Assembly: GCA_947499955.1 (NCBI GenBank)
Contig: CANMQI010000003.1
Span: 372,001 to 436,000 of the forward strand
Direction: 5' to 3'
From: an uncultured Granulosicoccus sp.
GTDB lineage: Bacteria > Pseudomonadota > Gammaproteobacteria > Granulosicoccales > Granulosicoccaceae
DNA length: 64,000 nucleotides
The notes beneath the pieces are model-generated. The model searched no databases. It saw nothing but the letters and a program-made list of their open reading frames with translations, and had not been told where the DNA came from. The position numbers and the translations under genes are program-made. Shown here in pieces: positions 34,506-43,214 of this stretch (positions are counted from its first letter, which is position 1; every line of letters begins with the position of its first letter).

Positions 34506-35597
34506 ATGACTGACTCCGCCGTCGAGTTAAGCAATATCGTCAAGCGCTTTGACAGCTTTACCGCTGTCCAGCGCTTTTCGATGTCGCTGGAATCGGGCAG
34601 CTTCGTCACCTTGCTTGGCCCATCAGGCTGTGGCAAGACCACGACGCTGCGCATGGTCGCAGGTTTGCTGGACCCCAGCGAAGGCGATATCCGGATACGC
34701 GGCCGCCGTGTCAACGAGGTGCCGATACATCAGCGCAACCTGGGCCTGGTATTTCAGAACTATGCCCTGTTCCCGCACCGCAATGTGTTCGACAATGTGG
34801 CCTTCGGACTCAAATACCGCAAGGTGTCGAAAGCCGATATCCGCCAGCGGGTGAACAATGCCCTGGAACTGGTGCAACTGCCGGACCTGGGTCGGCGCAT
34901 GCCCTCGGAGCTCTCTGGTGGACAGCAACAGCGAGTCGCTCTGGCACGCGCCATTGTCATCGAACCGGACGTGTTGCTGCTAGATGAACCGCTCTCGGCA
35001 CTGGATGCCAATCTGCGCGAAGACATGCGTATCGAGCTCAAGCGCATTCAGACTCAGTTGGGCATAACCACACTGTTTGTCACCCATGATCAGTCCGAAG
35101 CACTAGCCATGTCGGACAAGATCGTGGTCATGCGCGACGGTGTTGTGGAACAGATCGGGGCTCCGCGAGAGGTTTATGACAAACCGGTCTCGGAATTTGT
35201 CGCAGGTTTTCTGGGAGCTGCCAACATTGTCGATGCCCGGGTCCACGAGCTTGACGGCGACAACGTCCTGCTCCAGGTGGATGATCTGGGCATGATTCCC
35301 GTACCACGTGCACGCTGTCCTGCCTGTGCACCGGGCACAGCGGTGCGCCTGGTGCTGCGCAGCGAACATCTGATCGTGCAGAGAGCCGACGAGGAGCACT
35401 CGCACGATGGCTTGTACCTGAGCGCACGTATTGCAACTGTGGACTATCAGGGACAGGCCATTCGCTACTTCCTGCACTGTGGCAAGCACACGTTGCAAGC
35501 GCTCAACATGCTCGATGGCCCGGCCTTCAACGAAGGTGACAGTGTGAGCCTGAAAGTGCGCCATCGCGATGCCGTGGTGCTGGAGACGCCACGGTGA
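34506..35597 (+). CDS. ABC transporter ATP-binding protein, PotA-like
   Basis: A 363-residue ATPase: Walker A GPSGCGKTT, Q-loop VFQNYALFPH, signature LSGGQQQRVALARA, Walker B VLLLDEPLSALD and the switch His in FVTHDQSEA. A C-terminal TOBE-like regulatory domain (about 240-363) follows. Two cysteine-rich positions (RARCPACAPG) sit in the TOBE region, which is unusual. Energises the preceding permeases; the stop overlaps the aminotransferase start by four bases. Confidence 0.94.
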   Translation: MTDSAVELSNIVKRFDSFTAVQRFSMSLESGSFVTLLGPSGCGKTTTLRMVAGLLDPSEGDIRIRGRRVNEVPIHQRNLGLVFQNYALFPHRNVFDNVAFGLKYRKVSKADIRQRVNNALELVQLPDLGRRMPSELSGGQQQRVALARAIVIEPDVLLLDEPLSALDANLREDMRIELKRIQTQLGITTLFVTHDQSEALAMSDKIVVMRDGVVEQIGAPREVYDKPVSEFVAGFLGAANIVDARVHELDGDNVLLQVDDLGMIPVPRARCPACAPGTAVRLVLRSEHLIVQRADEEHSHDGLYLSARIATVDYQGQAIRYFLHCGKHTLQALNMLDGPAFNEGDSVSLKVRHRDAVVLETPR

Positions 35598-36943
35598 ACC
35601 AGGCCGCGCCCTCACATCTTTTCTACCAGACCCGGTTGCGTCGTCCGTTACTGCAGCGAGCCCATGGCGTTCACCTGTGGGATATCGATGGCAAACGCTA
35701 TCTGGATGGTTCCTCGGGTGCCATGGTCTGCAACATCGGCCACGGGAACCCTCGGGTCCTGGAGGCCATGCGCCGGCAGATGGAACGCGCCACCTTCGCC
35801 TATCGCCTGCATTTCGAGAACGATGCTTCCGAGCAGTTGGCCAGACAATGCGCCGCCCTGATGCCTGCCGACATCAATCAGCTGTTCTTCGTCTCGGGCG
35901 GTTCCGAAGCGGTCGAAAGCGCCTTGAAGCTGGCTCGGCAATATGCCGTGGCCACGGGTGAGTCCACACGCTACAAATTCATTTCCCGTTTTCCCAGCTA
36001 CCACGGGGCCACTCTGGGTGCGCTGGGGCTGACCGGTCAGACATCCATGACGGCACCGTTCGCTCCCATGCTACAGGAGTCGGCAAAGATTCCGGCACCC
36101 ACCTGCTACCTGGACACGGATCAGCTCAGCGAGGAGCAACGCGGCTTGCGTTACGCCGACATGCTGGAAGCCGAGATACTGAAACAGGGACCGGAAACCG
36201 TACTGGCTTTCGTGGTGGAACCTGTCGGCGGGGCGTCGACCGGTGCGCTGGTAGCACCCGACTCCTACCTGCCGCGCATCAGAGAGATCTGCAACCGCTA
36301 CGGTGTGCTCCTGATACTCGATGAGGTAATGACCGGCGGCGGCCGTACCGGTACATTCCTCGCCGGCGAACACTGGCAGGTCACGCCCGATATCGTGGTG
36401 TTGTCCAAGGGCTTTGCCGCTGGCTACATGCCCCTGGGCGGCATGGCAGCCAGAGACGACATCGTCAGGGCGGTACTGGATGATGGCGGTTTCATTCACG
36501 GCTTCACCTATGCTGGCAATCCCCTGGCCTGCGCCGCCGGTCTGGCGGTGCTGGAAGAGCTGCAGGGCATTCATACCGGCGTCGACCTCATGCAGCAGGC
36601 GCGCACCATCGGCGATCTTCTCAAGCGTCGCCTGCAATCCCTGATGCAGGACTACCCGCATATCGGCGATGTACGAGGCATGGGCCTGTTGCTGGCCTTC
36701 GAGCTGGTCAACGACCGGCACAGCATGCAACCCTTGCCGGCGGCTCTCGAGGCCCATCAGAAACTGGTGGACATTGCCTACGAGGAAGGCCTGATCATCT
36801 ATTCACGGCGCACCCGCGGCGGTCTGCTCGGCGATCATTTCATGGTCTGCCCGCCCCTGATCAGCGATGAAGACACCATCGAGGAACTGATGGCCAGACT
36901 GCGCCGCAGTCTCGACCGCTTTTTCAAGGGAGTCAGACTCTGA
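35594..36943 (+). CDS. Class III (omega) PLP-dependent aminotransferase
   Basis: A 449-residue fold-type I transaminase starting at GTG 35594. HLWDIDGKRYLDGSSGAMVC begins the domain; VSGGSEAVESALKLARQY binds the PLP phosphate; LLILDEVMTGGGRTGTF holds the cofactor Asp; Lys272 in VVLSKGFAAGYMPLGG is the Schiff-base lysine; HGFTYAGNPLACAAGLAV closes the site. Relatives use beta-alanine, omega-amines or beta-amino acids. Overlap with the importer ATPase and with the BKACE gene indicates that the amino group of an imported compound is removed to give a carbonyl compound for BKACE. Confidence 0.93.
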   Translation: MNQAAPSHLFYQTRLRRPLLQRAHGVHLWDIDGKRYLDGSSGAMVCNIGHGNPRVLEAMRRQMERATFAYRLHFENDASEQLARQCAALMPADINQLFFVSGGSEAVESALKLARQYAVATGESTRYKFISRFPSYHGATLGALGLTGQTSMTAPFAPMLQESAKIPAPTCYLDTDQLSEEQRGLRYADMLEAEILKQGPETVLAFVVEPVGGASTGALVAPDSYLPRIREICNRYGVLLILDEVMTGGGRTGTFLAGEHWQVTPDIVVLSKGFAAGYMPLGGMAARDDIVRAVLDDGGFIHGFTYAGNPLACAAGLAVLEELQGIHTGVDLMQQARTIGDLLKRRLQSLMQDYPHIGDVRGMGLLLAFELVNDRHSMQPLPAALEAHQKLVDIAYEEGLIIYSRRTRGGLLGDHFMVCPPLISDEDTIEELMARLRRSLDRFFKGVRL

Positions 36944-37878
36944 TGTCTGCAATCATCATCAGCTGTGCCCTGACCGGTTCGGTACACACGCCCTCCATGT
37001 CCCCCTATCTACCCGTCACCCCCGAGGAGACAGGGACGCAGGGTGTCGCAGCGGCACTTTCGGGGGCCGCCATTTTGCATGTACACGCCCGCGACCCCGT
37101 CAGCGGCAAACCTTCTGCCGATCCACGACTCTACGAGCAGGCCACGGCACCCATGCGCGAGCACTGCGACGCGGTGATCAACATCACGACCGGTGGCAGC
37201 GCCCTGATGTCGCTGGACGAACGGCTGGCCGGTGCTCTGCATCTGCGACCGGAAATGTGCTCCCTGAACCTGGGCTCCATGAATTTCGGTCTGTTTGGTG
37301 CTGCTGATCGGAAAAAGACCTGGCAGCACGACTGGGAGCTCCCCTTCCTGGAAGGCTCGCGCGACATGATCTTCAGGAATACCTTCCAGGATATCGAAAG
37401 CGTTCTGCAGCAACTCGGAGAGGGGCACGGCAGCCGCTTCGAGTTCGAATGTTATGACGTCGGCCATCTGTACACCCTGGCGCATTTCGTCGAGCGTGGC
37501 ATGGTCAAGCCACCGTTCTTCATCCAGTTCGTGTTCGGCATACTCGGCGGCATCGGCGCCGATATCGACAACCTGGTCCATATGCGTCGCATCGCCGACA
37601 AGCTGTTCGGCGATGACTACCTGTTTTCCGTGCTGGCAGCCGGTCGTCACCAGATTCCCATGGCCACGGCTGCCGCCACCATGGGCGGGCATGTGCGCGT
37701 GGGGCTGGAGGACAATCTGTATCTGCAACGCGGGCGGCTGGCGCGCAGCAACGCCGAGCTGGTCAGCAAGATCCGCAGCATCGTCGAATCACTCGGTCGC
37801 ACCGTCGCCAGCCCCGACGAGGTACGAACGATGCTCTCACTCAAGGGGCGTGAACAGGCAGGGCCACTACCATCATGA
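36943..37878 (+). CDS. Beta-keto acid cleavage enzyme (BKACE, Kce/DUF849 family)
   Basis: A 311-residue TIM-barrel zinc enzyme that cleaves a beta-keto acid with acetyl-CoA, giving acetoacetate and a new acyl-CoA; the founding activity is 3-keto-5-aminohexanoate cleavage in lysine fermentation. Family marks are all present: ISCALTGS at the N-terminus, zinc ligands in ILHVHARDP (H46, H48), RPEMCSLNLGSMNFG (E104 region), FECYDVGHLY and AAATMGGHVRVGLEDNLYL near the end. It overlaps the aminotransferase stop by one base. The substrate is probably the transaminase product; which of the BKACE subgroups it belongs to is not decidable by eye. Confidence 0.93.
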   Translation: MSAIIISCALTGSVHTPSMSPYLPVTPEETGTQGVAAALSGAAILHVHARDPVSGKPSADPRLYEQATAPMREHCDAVINITTGGSALMSLDERLAGALHLRPEMCSLNLGSMNFGLFGAADRKKTWQHDWELPFLEGSRDMIFRNTFQDIESVLQQLGEGHGSRFEFECYDVGHLYTLAHFVERGMVKPPFFIQFVFGILGGIGADIDNLVHMRRIADKLFGDDYLFSVLAAGRHQIPMATAAATMGGHVRVGLEDNLYLQRGRLARSNAELVSKIRSIVESLGRTVASPDEVRTMLSLKGREQAGPLPS

Positions 37879-38357
37879 TCCACTATCGTCTGGCGCAGCG
37901 CGAGGATGCGGCCATCGTTCAACAATTGCTGCAGCAACTGGCGGCCAGTCTCGGCGAAGCCGACATCTACCGGGGCAGCGAGGTGGCACTGGAACGACAC
38001 GGTTTCGGCGAGGATCCCTGCTTCGAAGTGCTGCTGGCCCACCTGGAAGGACGGCCAGTGGGGCTATGCCTGTATTTCAGGGAATTCTCTACCTGGCGCG
38101 GCGAACCTGGTGTCTACGTGCAGGATCTCTATGTTGACCCAGACCTGCGTGGACAATCCGTCGGCAGATCCCTGCTGCATCGCGTTGCCAGCCGATCGGC
38201 ATTGCTCTGGCATTGCCATTACCTGAGACTCTCGGTACATGACAACAACCATGACGCCAGATTCTTCTACCAGCGTCTCGGACTGGTCTCCGACAGCGAT
38301 ACCGACATCATGAAGCTGACGGGCGCGGCATTTGAGAATCTGGCCGATATGTCCTGA
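37875..38357 (+). CDS. GNAT-family N-acetyltransferase
   Basis: A 160-residue acetyl-CoA-dependent acyltransferase. The motif A pyrophosphate loop is VYVQDLYVDPDLRGQSVGRS, followed by the strand-helix LRLSVHDNNHDARFFYQRLG that closes the fold. It overlaps BKACE by ATGA and is the last gene of the operon. Diamine N-acetyltransferases have a similar layout (VxDLYV.P..RG), so acetylation of the imported amine or a side product is a reasonable guess. Confidence 0.88.
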   Translation: MIHYRLAQREDAAIVQQLLQQLAASLGEADIYRGSEVALERHGFGEDPCFEVLLAHLEGRPVGLCLYFREFSTWRGEPGVYVQDLYVDPDLRGQSVGRSLLHRVASRSALLWHCHYLRLSVHDNNHDARFFYQRLGLVSDSDTDIMKLTGAAFENLADMS

Positions 38358-38411
38358 ACCCGATTGCGACGCAAGTATCGCGATTGTGGCTGCCTCCTGC
38401 ATCGTAATGAG

Positions 38412-38450
38412 GCACAATGTCAGATTGACAGTGACGAGTAGCCATTGTGC
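38412..38450. terminator. Inverted repeat between GNAT and transglutaminase genes
   Basis: GCACAATG (38412-38419) and CATTGTGC (38443-38450) form a perfect 8-bp stem around a 23-base loop that itself contains TGTCA-GAT-TGACA. It lies in the 200-bp spacer after the BKACE operon. It could be a terminator or a regulatory palindrome; no T-tract. Confidence 0.35.
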
Positions 38451-38560
38451 ACGGGCAATCCTCAGCCCGGCTGTGCTACTGCGCTGTTTTTTGCTGCTTC
38501 GACAGCCAGGGTCTCCCCTGCGCTTCATCCTGCAGCTGACACTTCACGCGATTTCCGATC

Positions 38561-39394
38561 ATGTCTACCATCGAACTTGGCTGTCGACTTGTCTATCACG
38601 TCGAATTTGAAACCAGCTTTATCTTCCAGATTACCGTGCTCGAATCACGACACCAGATCATCGAACAGGAGTCGCTGAGCTTTCAGCCCGATTCGACTGT
38701 ACAGATGGCCCGCATCGGCAATCCGGGACACCGGATACATCGACTGCTGGTCCAGCCAGGCTGGTTCAACATTCACTACAGCGCCACGGTATCCAGCAAG
38801 CCGGCCTATACGCCCGCCGCCAGACTGGCGCCTCGCTCACATTCGGAGCTGCCTGCCGAAGTCCTGCCCTTTCTCAATCCCAGTCGGTATTGTGAATCGG
38901 ACCGGCTCGAACAATTCGCCTGGAAGACCTTCGGACAACCAGCCACCGAACATGAACGCGTACTGGCAGTCATCGACTGGGTATACCGCCACCTGAGCTA
39001 TGCACCCGGCAGTACCGGACCCAGTAGCACCGCCTGTGATGTCTTCCTGCAACGTAGCGGTGTCTGTCGCGACTTTGCCCACTTGACCATTGCGCTGTGC
39101 CGGGCCCTGGGCTTGCCCGCTCGCTATGTCGCCGGCTACGCGGTGGATCTGGTGCCGCCGGACTTCCACGGCTTCGTGGAGGTCTTTCTCGATGATGACT
39201 GGTATCTGTTCGATGCCACCCGACTGGCACCGGTCGACGGCTTCGTACGCATCGGCATCGGGCGCGATGCGGCCGATCTGTCCTTTGCCACCTTCGTTGG
39301 CAATTCAAACATGAACCAGCTGTATGTCTGGGCCAACGAAACCGGGGATCGCCCCAAAGCGATCGACAGCAGCATGGCTATCAGCCTGGGCTAG
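38561..39394 (+). CDS. Transglutaminase-like cysteine protease/peptidase-fold protein
   Basis: A 277-residue cytoplasmic protein. The C-terminal half is a bacterial transglutaminase-like domain: catalytic Cys in RSGVCRDFAHL, His in PPDFHGFVEVF and Asp in YLFDATRL, the standard Cys-His-Asp triad order. The N-terminal half is a beta-rich region (CRLVYHVEFETSFIFQITVL) as found in this family. Such proteins can act as proteases, amidases or transglutaminases; here the substrate is unknown. It stands alone, convergent with the aspartate dehydrogenase gene. Confidence 0.88.
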   Translation: MSTIELGCRLVYHVEFETSFIFQITVLESRHQIIEQESLSFQPDSTVQMARIGNPGHRIHRLLVQPGWFNIHYSATVSSKPAYTPAARLAPRSHSELPAEVLPFLNPSRYCESDRLEQFAWKTFGQPATEHERVLAVIDWVYRHLSYAPGSTGPSSTACDVFLQRSGVCRDFAHLTIALCRALGLPARYVAGYAVDLVPPDFHGFVEVFLDDDWYLFDATRLAPVDGFVRIGIGRDAADLSFATFVGNSNMNQLYVWANETGDRPKAIDSSMAISLG

Positions 39395-39427
39395 CAGGTC
39401 GAAGCTCGGCCTTGCAACAGAGGATTT

Positions 39428-40228
39428 TCAGCCGATCGATACCGGTGAATTGCGCCGTTCGATTTCCCTGACAATGCTCATGGCCGTCAAGGCCGATGAA
39501 CGCGGATTGCCGGGCAAGGCATTGCCCTCGATGGCGAACTGCAATCGACCAAAACTGCCGCTGGCTTCCACCTCATGCCGATTGGCCGTGATGTCGGGAT
39601 CGGCAATCAATTCCACCCTTGTATTATCGAGACCAATTCCCGCCAGCGCTACCGAGGCGGCAACATTGGCGTTCTTCGGATAGGCCAGGGCCGCTTCGCG
39701 CGCAGTCCCTTCAAAGAAGAGCGCGGATGATGCAAGCGCATCCAGATCGATCTGCTGCTCGGCGGCTGAACCCCGCCAGCCCGCTGGGGGCTTTCGTCCC
39801 CGATAGGTCACCGCATGAAGCCCACCGACACTGGCAGCTGACAGCGCATCCAGTGACCCGATTGCGCCGGAGAGCAGCTTGAGCTGGCAACCGCCACTGC
39901 GCGCAGCCTGTAGCAGCCGCTGCTCCAGATCGGCATCCGCCAGCGCACCGCTGGAGACACTGATGACATCCTTGCCCAGCGCCAGCAGAGCCGGCAGGTG
40001 CTGTGACATCGCGGCGTGTCCGGCGCACTCGACCACCAGATCGATGCTCTCAGCCATCTCGGCGGGCTTGTCGATACAGACAAGCGGCTCCCCCATGACA
40101 CGATGCACCTCGTTCTGGCGGCCGGGTCGACAGAGAATGGCCGACACGCGACTGTGCGTACAGTCGTCCAGAGCCTTGTAAACATACTGACCAATGGCGC
40201 CATAGCCGATCAGCAGAATGTTGCTCAC
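39428..40228 (-). CDS. L-aspartate dehydrogenase (NadX-like)
   Basis: A 266-residue NAD(P)-dependent amino acid dehydrogenase family protein. The Rossmann motif is LLIGYGAIGQYVYKAL, with the signature segments VVECAGHAAMSQH, ISVSSGALAD, LKLLSGAIGSLDAL and YPKNANVAASVALAG, where the conserved His/Asn cluster of aspartate dehydrogenases lies. It would convert aspartate to oxaloacetate or iminoaspartate. No nadA or nadC is near, so a catabolic role is more likely. Its start overlaps the stop of the FAD dehydrogenase gene as ATGA. Confidence 0.87.
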   Translation of the reverse strand: MSNILLIGYGAIGQYVYKALDDCTHSRVSAILCRPGRQNEVHRVMGEPLVCIDKPAEMAESIDLVVECAGHAAMSQHLPALLALGKDVISVSSGALADADLEQRLLQAARSGGCQLKLLSGAIGSLDALSAASVGGLHAVTYRGRKPPAGWRGSAAEQQIDLDALASSALFFEGTAREAALAYPKNANVAASVALAGIGLDNTRVELIADPDITANRHEVEASGSFGRLQFAIEGNALPGNPRSSALTAMSIVREIERRNSPVSIG

Positions 40229-41616
40229 GCTGCAGTCACGCTCACGACCTTGCCCGGATTGAGAATATTCAACGGGTCCAGGCTGCTCTTGAGCGTGCCC
40301 ATCAGCGCGTAGGCTTCACCGTGCTCCTCGACCATGTACTTGCGCTTGCCGCTACCGATGCCATGCTCACCGGTCACCGTGCCACCAAATTCCAGAGCAA
40401 CGCGGTTGATGGCCGACGACAGGGTGGCAGCCCGCTGCATCTCCTCATCATTACCCGGCTCCACCAGAATGAGCAGATGAAAGTTGCCATCCCCCACATG
40501 GCCGACAATGGGGGCCAGCAAACCACTTTCCTCGACCAGCTCACGCGCACGATCGATGCAATCGGACAATGCAGAGATCGGTACGCAGCAGTCGGTAACC
40601 ACCCCTTCCGAACCCTGGCGCAACGCCTTCCCGGCGTAGTAGGCATTATGGCGCGCCTTCCACAGTCGGTTGCGATCTTCGGTTCTGCTTGCCTGCTTGA
40701 ACTCACTGGCACCGAACTCCTCGCCCACTGACTTGAACATCTCTACCTGCTCGGCCACCCCATCTTGCGTACCATGGAATTCCAGAAACAGATGGGGCTT
40801 CTCCGGCATGGGCATATCGGGGTTGTAGATATTCATGCCCTTCATCTGCATTTCATCGAGCATTTCGATACGCGCCATGGGAATGCCCATCTGTATGGCC
40901 ATGATGACGGCATCCACGGCCTCTTTCACGGTTTCAAACGCACAGGTTGCAGCCGAGATCGTATCGGGCTGTCCGAACAGACGCACCGTCAGTTCGGTTA
41001 TGATGCCCAGTGTGCCTTCGGAGCCCACAAACAGATGGGTCAGGTCGTAACCGGCTGAGGATTTTCTGGCACGGCTACCGGTACGAATGATTCGGCCATC
41101 AGCCAGCACGACTTCCAACGCCAGCACATTCTCTCGCATGGTGCCGTAGCGCACGGTATTGGTACCCGATGCCCGAGTCGCCGCCATGCCGCCCATGGTG
41201 GCATCCGCTCCGGGGTCAACCGTGAACATCAGGCCGGTGGCACGCAGCTCCTCATTGAGCTGGGTGCGGGTCACACCGGGCTGCACCACGGCATTCATGT
41301 CACTGTCGAAGACGGTGAGAACGCGATTCATGCGACTGGTATCGAGTGTCAGCCCGCCAGCAACCGGCACCACGTGACCCTCCAATGACGTGCCCACCCC
41401 ATAGGGCACCACCGGACAACGCTGCGCCGAGCAGATCTTCATGATCGCCGACACCTCTGCCGTGGTTTCCGGATACGCCACCGCATCGGGCAGAACGGCC
41501 GGCGTATAGGCTTCATCGTGACTGTGCAGTTCTCGAACGGAACTGCCGGTGGAAAGCCTGTCTCCCAGCAAGGTCCGTAGCTGCTCGATGGCGTTGACGA
41601 TGTTCTCGGCGGTCAC
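40225..41616 (-). CDS. FAD-binding oxidoreductase (GlcD/D-lactate dehydrogenase family)
   Basis: A 463-residue flavoprotein of the VAO/PCMH type, like D-lactate dehydrogenase (cytochrome) and glycolate oxidase GlcD. FAD binding: CPVVPYGVGTSLEGHVVPVA and VDPGADATMGGMAATRASGT; C-terminal substrate and metal-site blocks: PIVGHVGDGNFHLLI, GTVTGEHGIGSGKRKYM and DPLNILNPGKV. It oxidises a 2-hydroxy acid to the 2-oxo acid. The overlap with an aspartate dehydrogenase suggests the pair acts on related C4 hydroxy and amino acids, for example a hydroxyaspartate or malate-like compound, but this is inference. Confidence 0.9.
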   Translation of the reverse strand: MTAENIVNAIEQLRTLLGDRLSTGSSVRELHSHDEAYTPAVLPDAVAYPETTAEVSAIMKICSAQRCPVVPYGVGTSLEGHVVPVAGGLTLDTSRMNRVLTVFDSDMNAVVQPGVTRTQLNEELRATGLMFTVDPGADATMGGMAATRASGTNTVRYGTMRENVLALEVVLADGRIIRTGSRARKSSAGYDLTHLFVGSEGTLGIITELTVRLFGQPDTISAATCAFETVKEAVDAVIMAIQMGIPMARIEMLDEMQMKGMNIYNPDMPMPEKPHLFLEFHGTQDGVAEQVEMFKSVGEEFGASEFKQASRTEDRNRLWKARHNAYYAGKALRQGSEGVVTDCCVPISALSDCIDRARELVEESGLLAPIVGHVGDGNFHLLILVEPGNDEEMQRAATLSSAINRVALEFGGTVTGEHGIGSGKRKYMVEEHGEAYALMGTLKSSLDPLNILNPGKVVSVTAA

Positions 41617-41656
41617 TGAATCAAACTCCTGTATCGGTACGGTGTCGGGTCTATGG

Positions 41657-41707
41657 GCTGGCCGGTCCGCTTGCAGTCAACCACGGCTGCAACAGACCGG
41701 CACCAGC
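41657..41707. terminator. Long hairpin between msrA and the FAD dehydrogenase gene
   Basis: A compound stem: GCTGG-CCGGTC-TTGCAG (41657-41676, with a 3-base bulge) pairs with CTGCAA-GACCGG-CCAGC (41687-41707), 17 paired positions in all around a 10-base loop. It follows the msrA stop (41721, minus strand), so it probably ends that transcript. No T-run. Confidence 0.55.
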
Positions 41708-41720
41708 CGGTATCAACGAA

Positions 41721-42236
41721 TCAGGCTGATTGGGTACGCTTCGGCAATTTCCAGCCCGGTCGCACGAAGTGACAAGTGTAGCCATTGGGCAGGCGTTGCA
41801 GGTAATCCTGATGTTCGGGTTCGGCTTCCCAGAAGTCGCCCGCAGGCTCTACCTCGGTGACCACTTTGCCCGGCCACAGGCCGGAGGCATCCACGTCGGC
41901 AATGGTGTCCAGAGCCACACGTTTCTGCTCTTCACTGGTGTAATAGATGGCGGAGCGGTAGGAGGCCCCGACATCATTACCCTGTCGCATCGGCGTACTC
42001 GGGTCGTGAATCTGGAAGAAGAATTCCAGAACATCACGATAGCTGGTCACATCCGGATCAAACAGAATCTCGATGCCCTCTGCATGATTGCCGTGATTGC
42101 GATAGGTGGCGTTCTCGACCTCACCACCGGTATAGCCGACCCGTGTGGCCAGTACACCCGGCTGACGACGTACCAGTTCCTGCATACCCCAGAAACAACC
42201 ACCGGCCAGTACGGCTTTTTCCTGTCTGGTACTCAT
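41721..42236 (-). CDS. msrA: Peptide-methionine (S)-S-oxide reductase MsrA
   Basis: Repairs methionine-S-sulfoxide in oxidised proteins. The 171-residue protein has the catalytic Cys in [16 protein letters not shown] near the N-terminus, the [18 protein letters not shown] block, [11 protein letters not shown], the PTTP-like [20 protein letters not shown], and the usual [18 protein letters not shown] ending. ATG 42236 (MSTRQEK) has GGAG eight bases upstream; ATG 42245 would add three residues. Resolving cysteines at the C-terminus seem reduced to the one in YTCHF. Confidence 0.95.
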   Translation of the reverse strand: MSTRQEKAVLAGGCFWGMQELVRRQPGVLATRVGYTGGEVENATYRNHGNHAEGIEILFDPDVTSYRDVLEFFFQIHDPSTPMRQGNDVGASYRSAIYYTSEEQKRVALDTIADVDASGLWPGKVVTEVEPAGDFWEAEPEHQDYLQRLPNGYTCHFVRPGWKLPKRTQSA

Positions 42237-42350
42237 GTCATTCACTCCAGAAATTGTTTGTTGTAGATTCAGTGCTCAGGCGCAGGATACTCACGCCAGG
42301 AGCACAAGGTATTGCTCAAGTGCGTGTTTTCCAGTGCCTTGGCACATTCT

Positions 42351-43040
42351 TCACGCCTCGGCTATCTGCAGCGTCTCATTCTCGGTGATGATGCGATGCA
42401 TGGGAATGTCATGTGGCTGCGGGTAGATCGTCGGAATGCACGCCACCGCATGCCCCACACCGATGACAAGCGGATACTGCTGCCGCTCGTGCATGCCTGC
42501 CAACGTGCGATCAAAATAACCACCGCCATAGCCCAATCGATATCCTCTGGGGTCGAACCCCACCAGCGGGGCAATCACATGCGTCGGTTGCACCGGCTCA
42601 CCATCCACCGGAACCGGAATGTTCCAGATACCCGGCTCCATGCGCGCATCGGGTGTCCACTGCCGAAAAACCAGAGGTTGCGCTTTCTCTTCGACCACCG
42701 GTAACGCAATACGTGCCCCATCGTCGACCATGGCCTGCATCCAGCCACGCAGATTCAGCTCCGCACGAAAGGGCCAGTACACACTGACAATGGCCGCGAC
42801 CCGATCCACGATCAGCTCATCCAGCCGGGCCATGACCTGTTCAGCGTGGCGCTGGCGTTCTCTTGCCGGAATGGCCAGGCGCCGATCGATCAGGCGTTGT
42901 CGCTCGCCCTTGCGCCACCGGGCCACATCACTGGCTGTCTGCGCATCGCTGACGACATAGCCGTTTTCGCCATACGTCAGCTCGTGTGCAAAACACGGTG
43001 GGGAGGCATAGTCGCCGGTGTTGTCATCATTCTGATTCAT
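42351..43040 (-). CDS. 5-formyltetrahydrofolate cyclo-ligase
   Basis: Converts 5-formyl-THF to 5,10-methenyl-THF with ATP. At 229 residues it has the family core: RLAIPARERQRHAEQV, SVYWPFRAELNLRG, VIAPLVGFDPRGYRLGYGGG with YFDRTLAG (the ATP/phosphate and metal loop). An N-terminal extension of about 35 residues (MNQNDDNTGDYASPPCFAHE) precedes the normal start, and a shorter start cannot be excluded. Stand-alone gene; no 6S RNA-like sequence was recognised beside it. Confidence 0.92.
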   Translation of the reverse strand: MNQNDDNTGDYASPPCFAHELTYGENGYVVSDAQTASDVARWRKGERQRLIDRRLAIPARERQRHAEQVMARLDELIVDRVAAIVSVYWPFRAELNLRGWMQAMVDDGARIALPVVEEKAQPLVFRQWTPDARMEPGIWNIPVPVDGEPVQPTHVIAPLVGFDPRGYRLGYGGGYFDRTLAGMHERQQYPLVIGVGHAVACIPTIYPQPHDIPMHRIITENETLQIAEA

Positions 43041-43214
43041 GCTCTATCCCGGTCAGCATTGCACCGATCATGTGCAACAACCATACGCCTGCAAGGGTGA
43101 ATTGTCTTGCAGATTCACGCACTTGTCGGACTCGCCATGGACAAGCCTGAAGCCATCAATTGCTGTGGTATCTTTCACAGCTCCCCATCCTGCCCGAGCG
43201 AGGAAATTCCGGAT

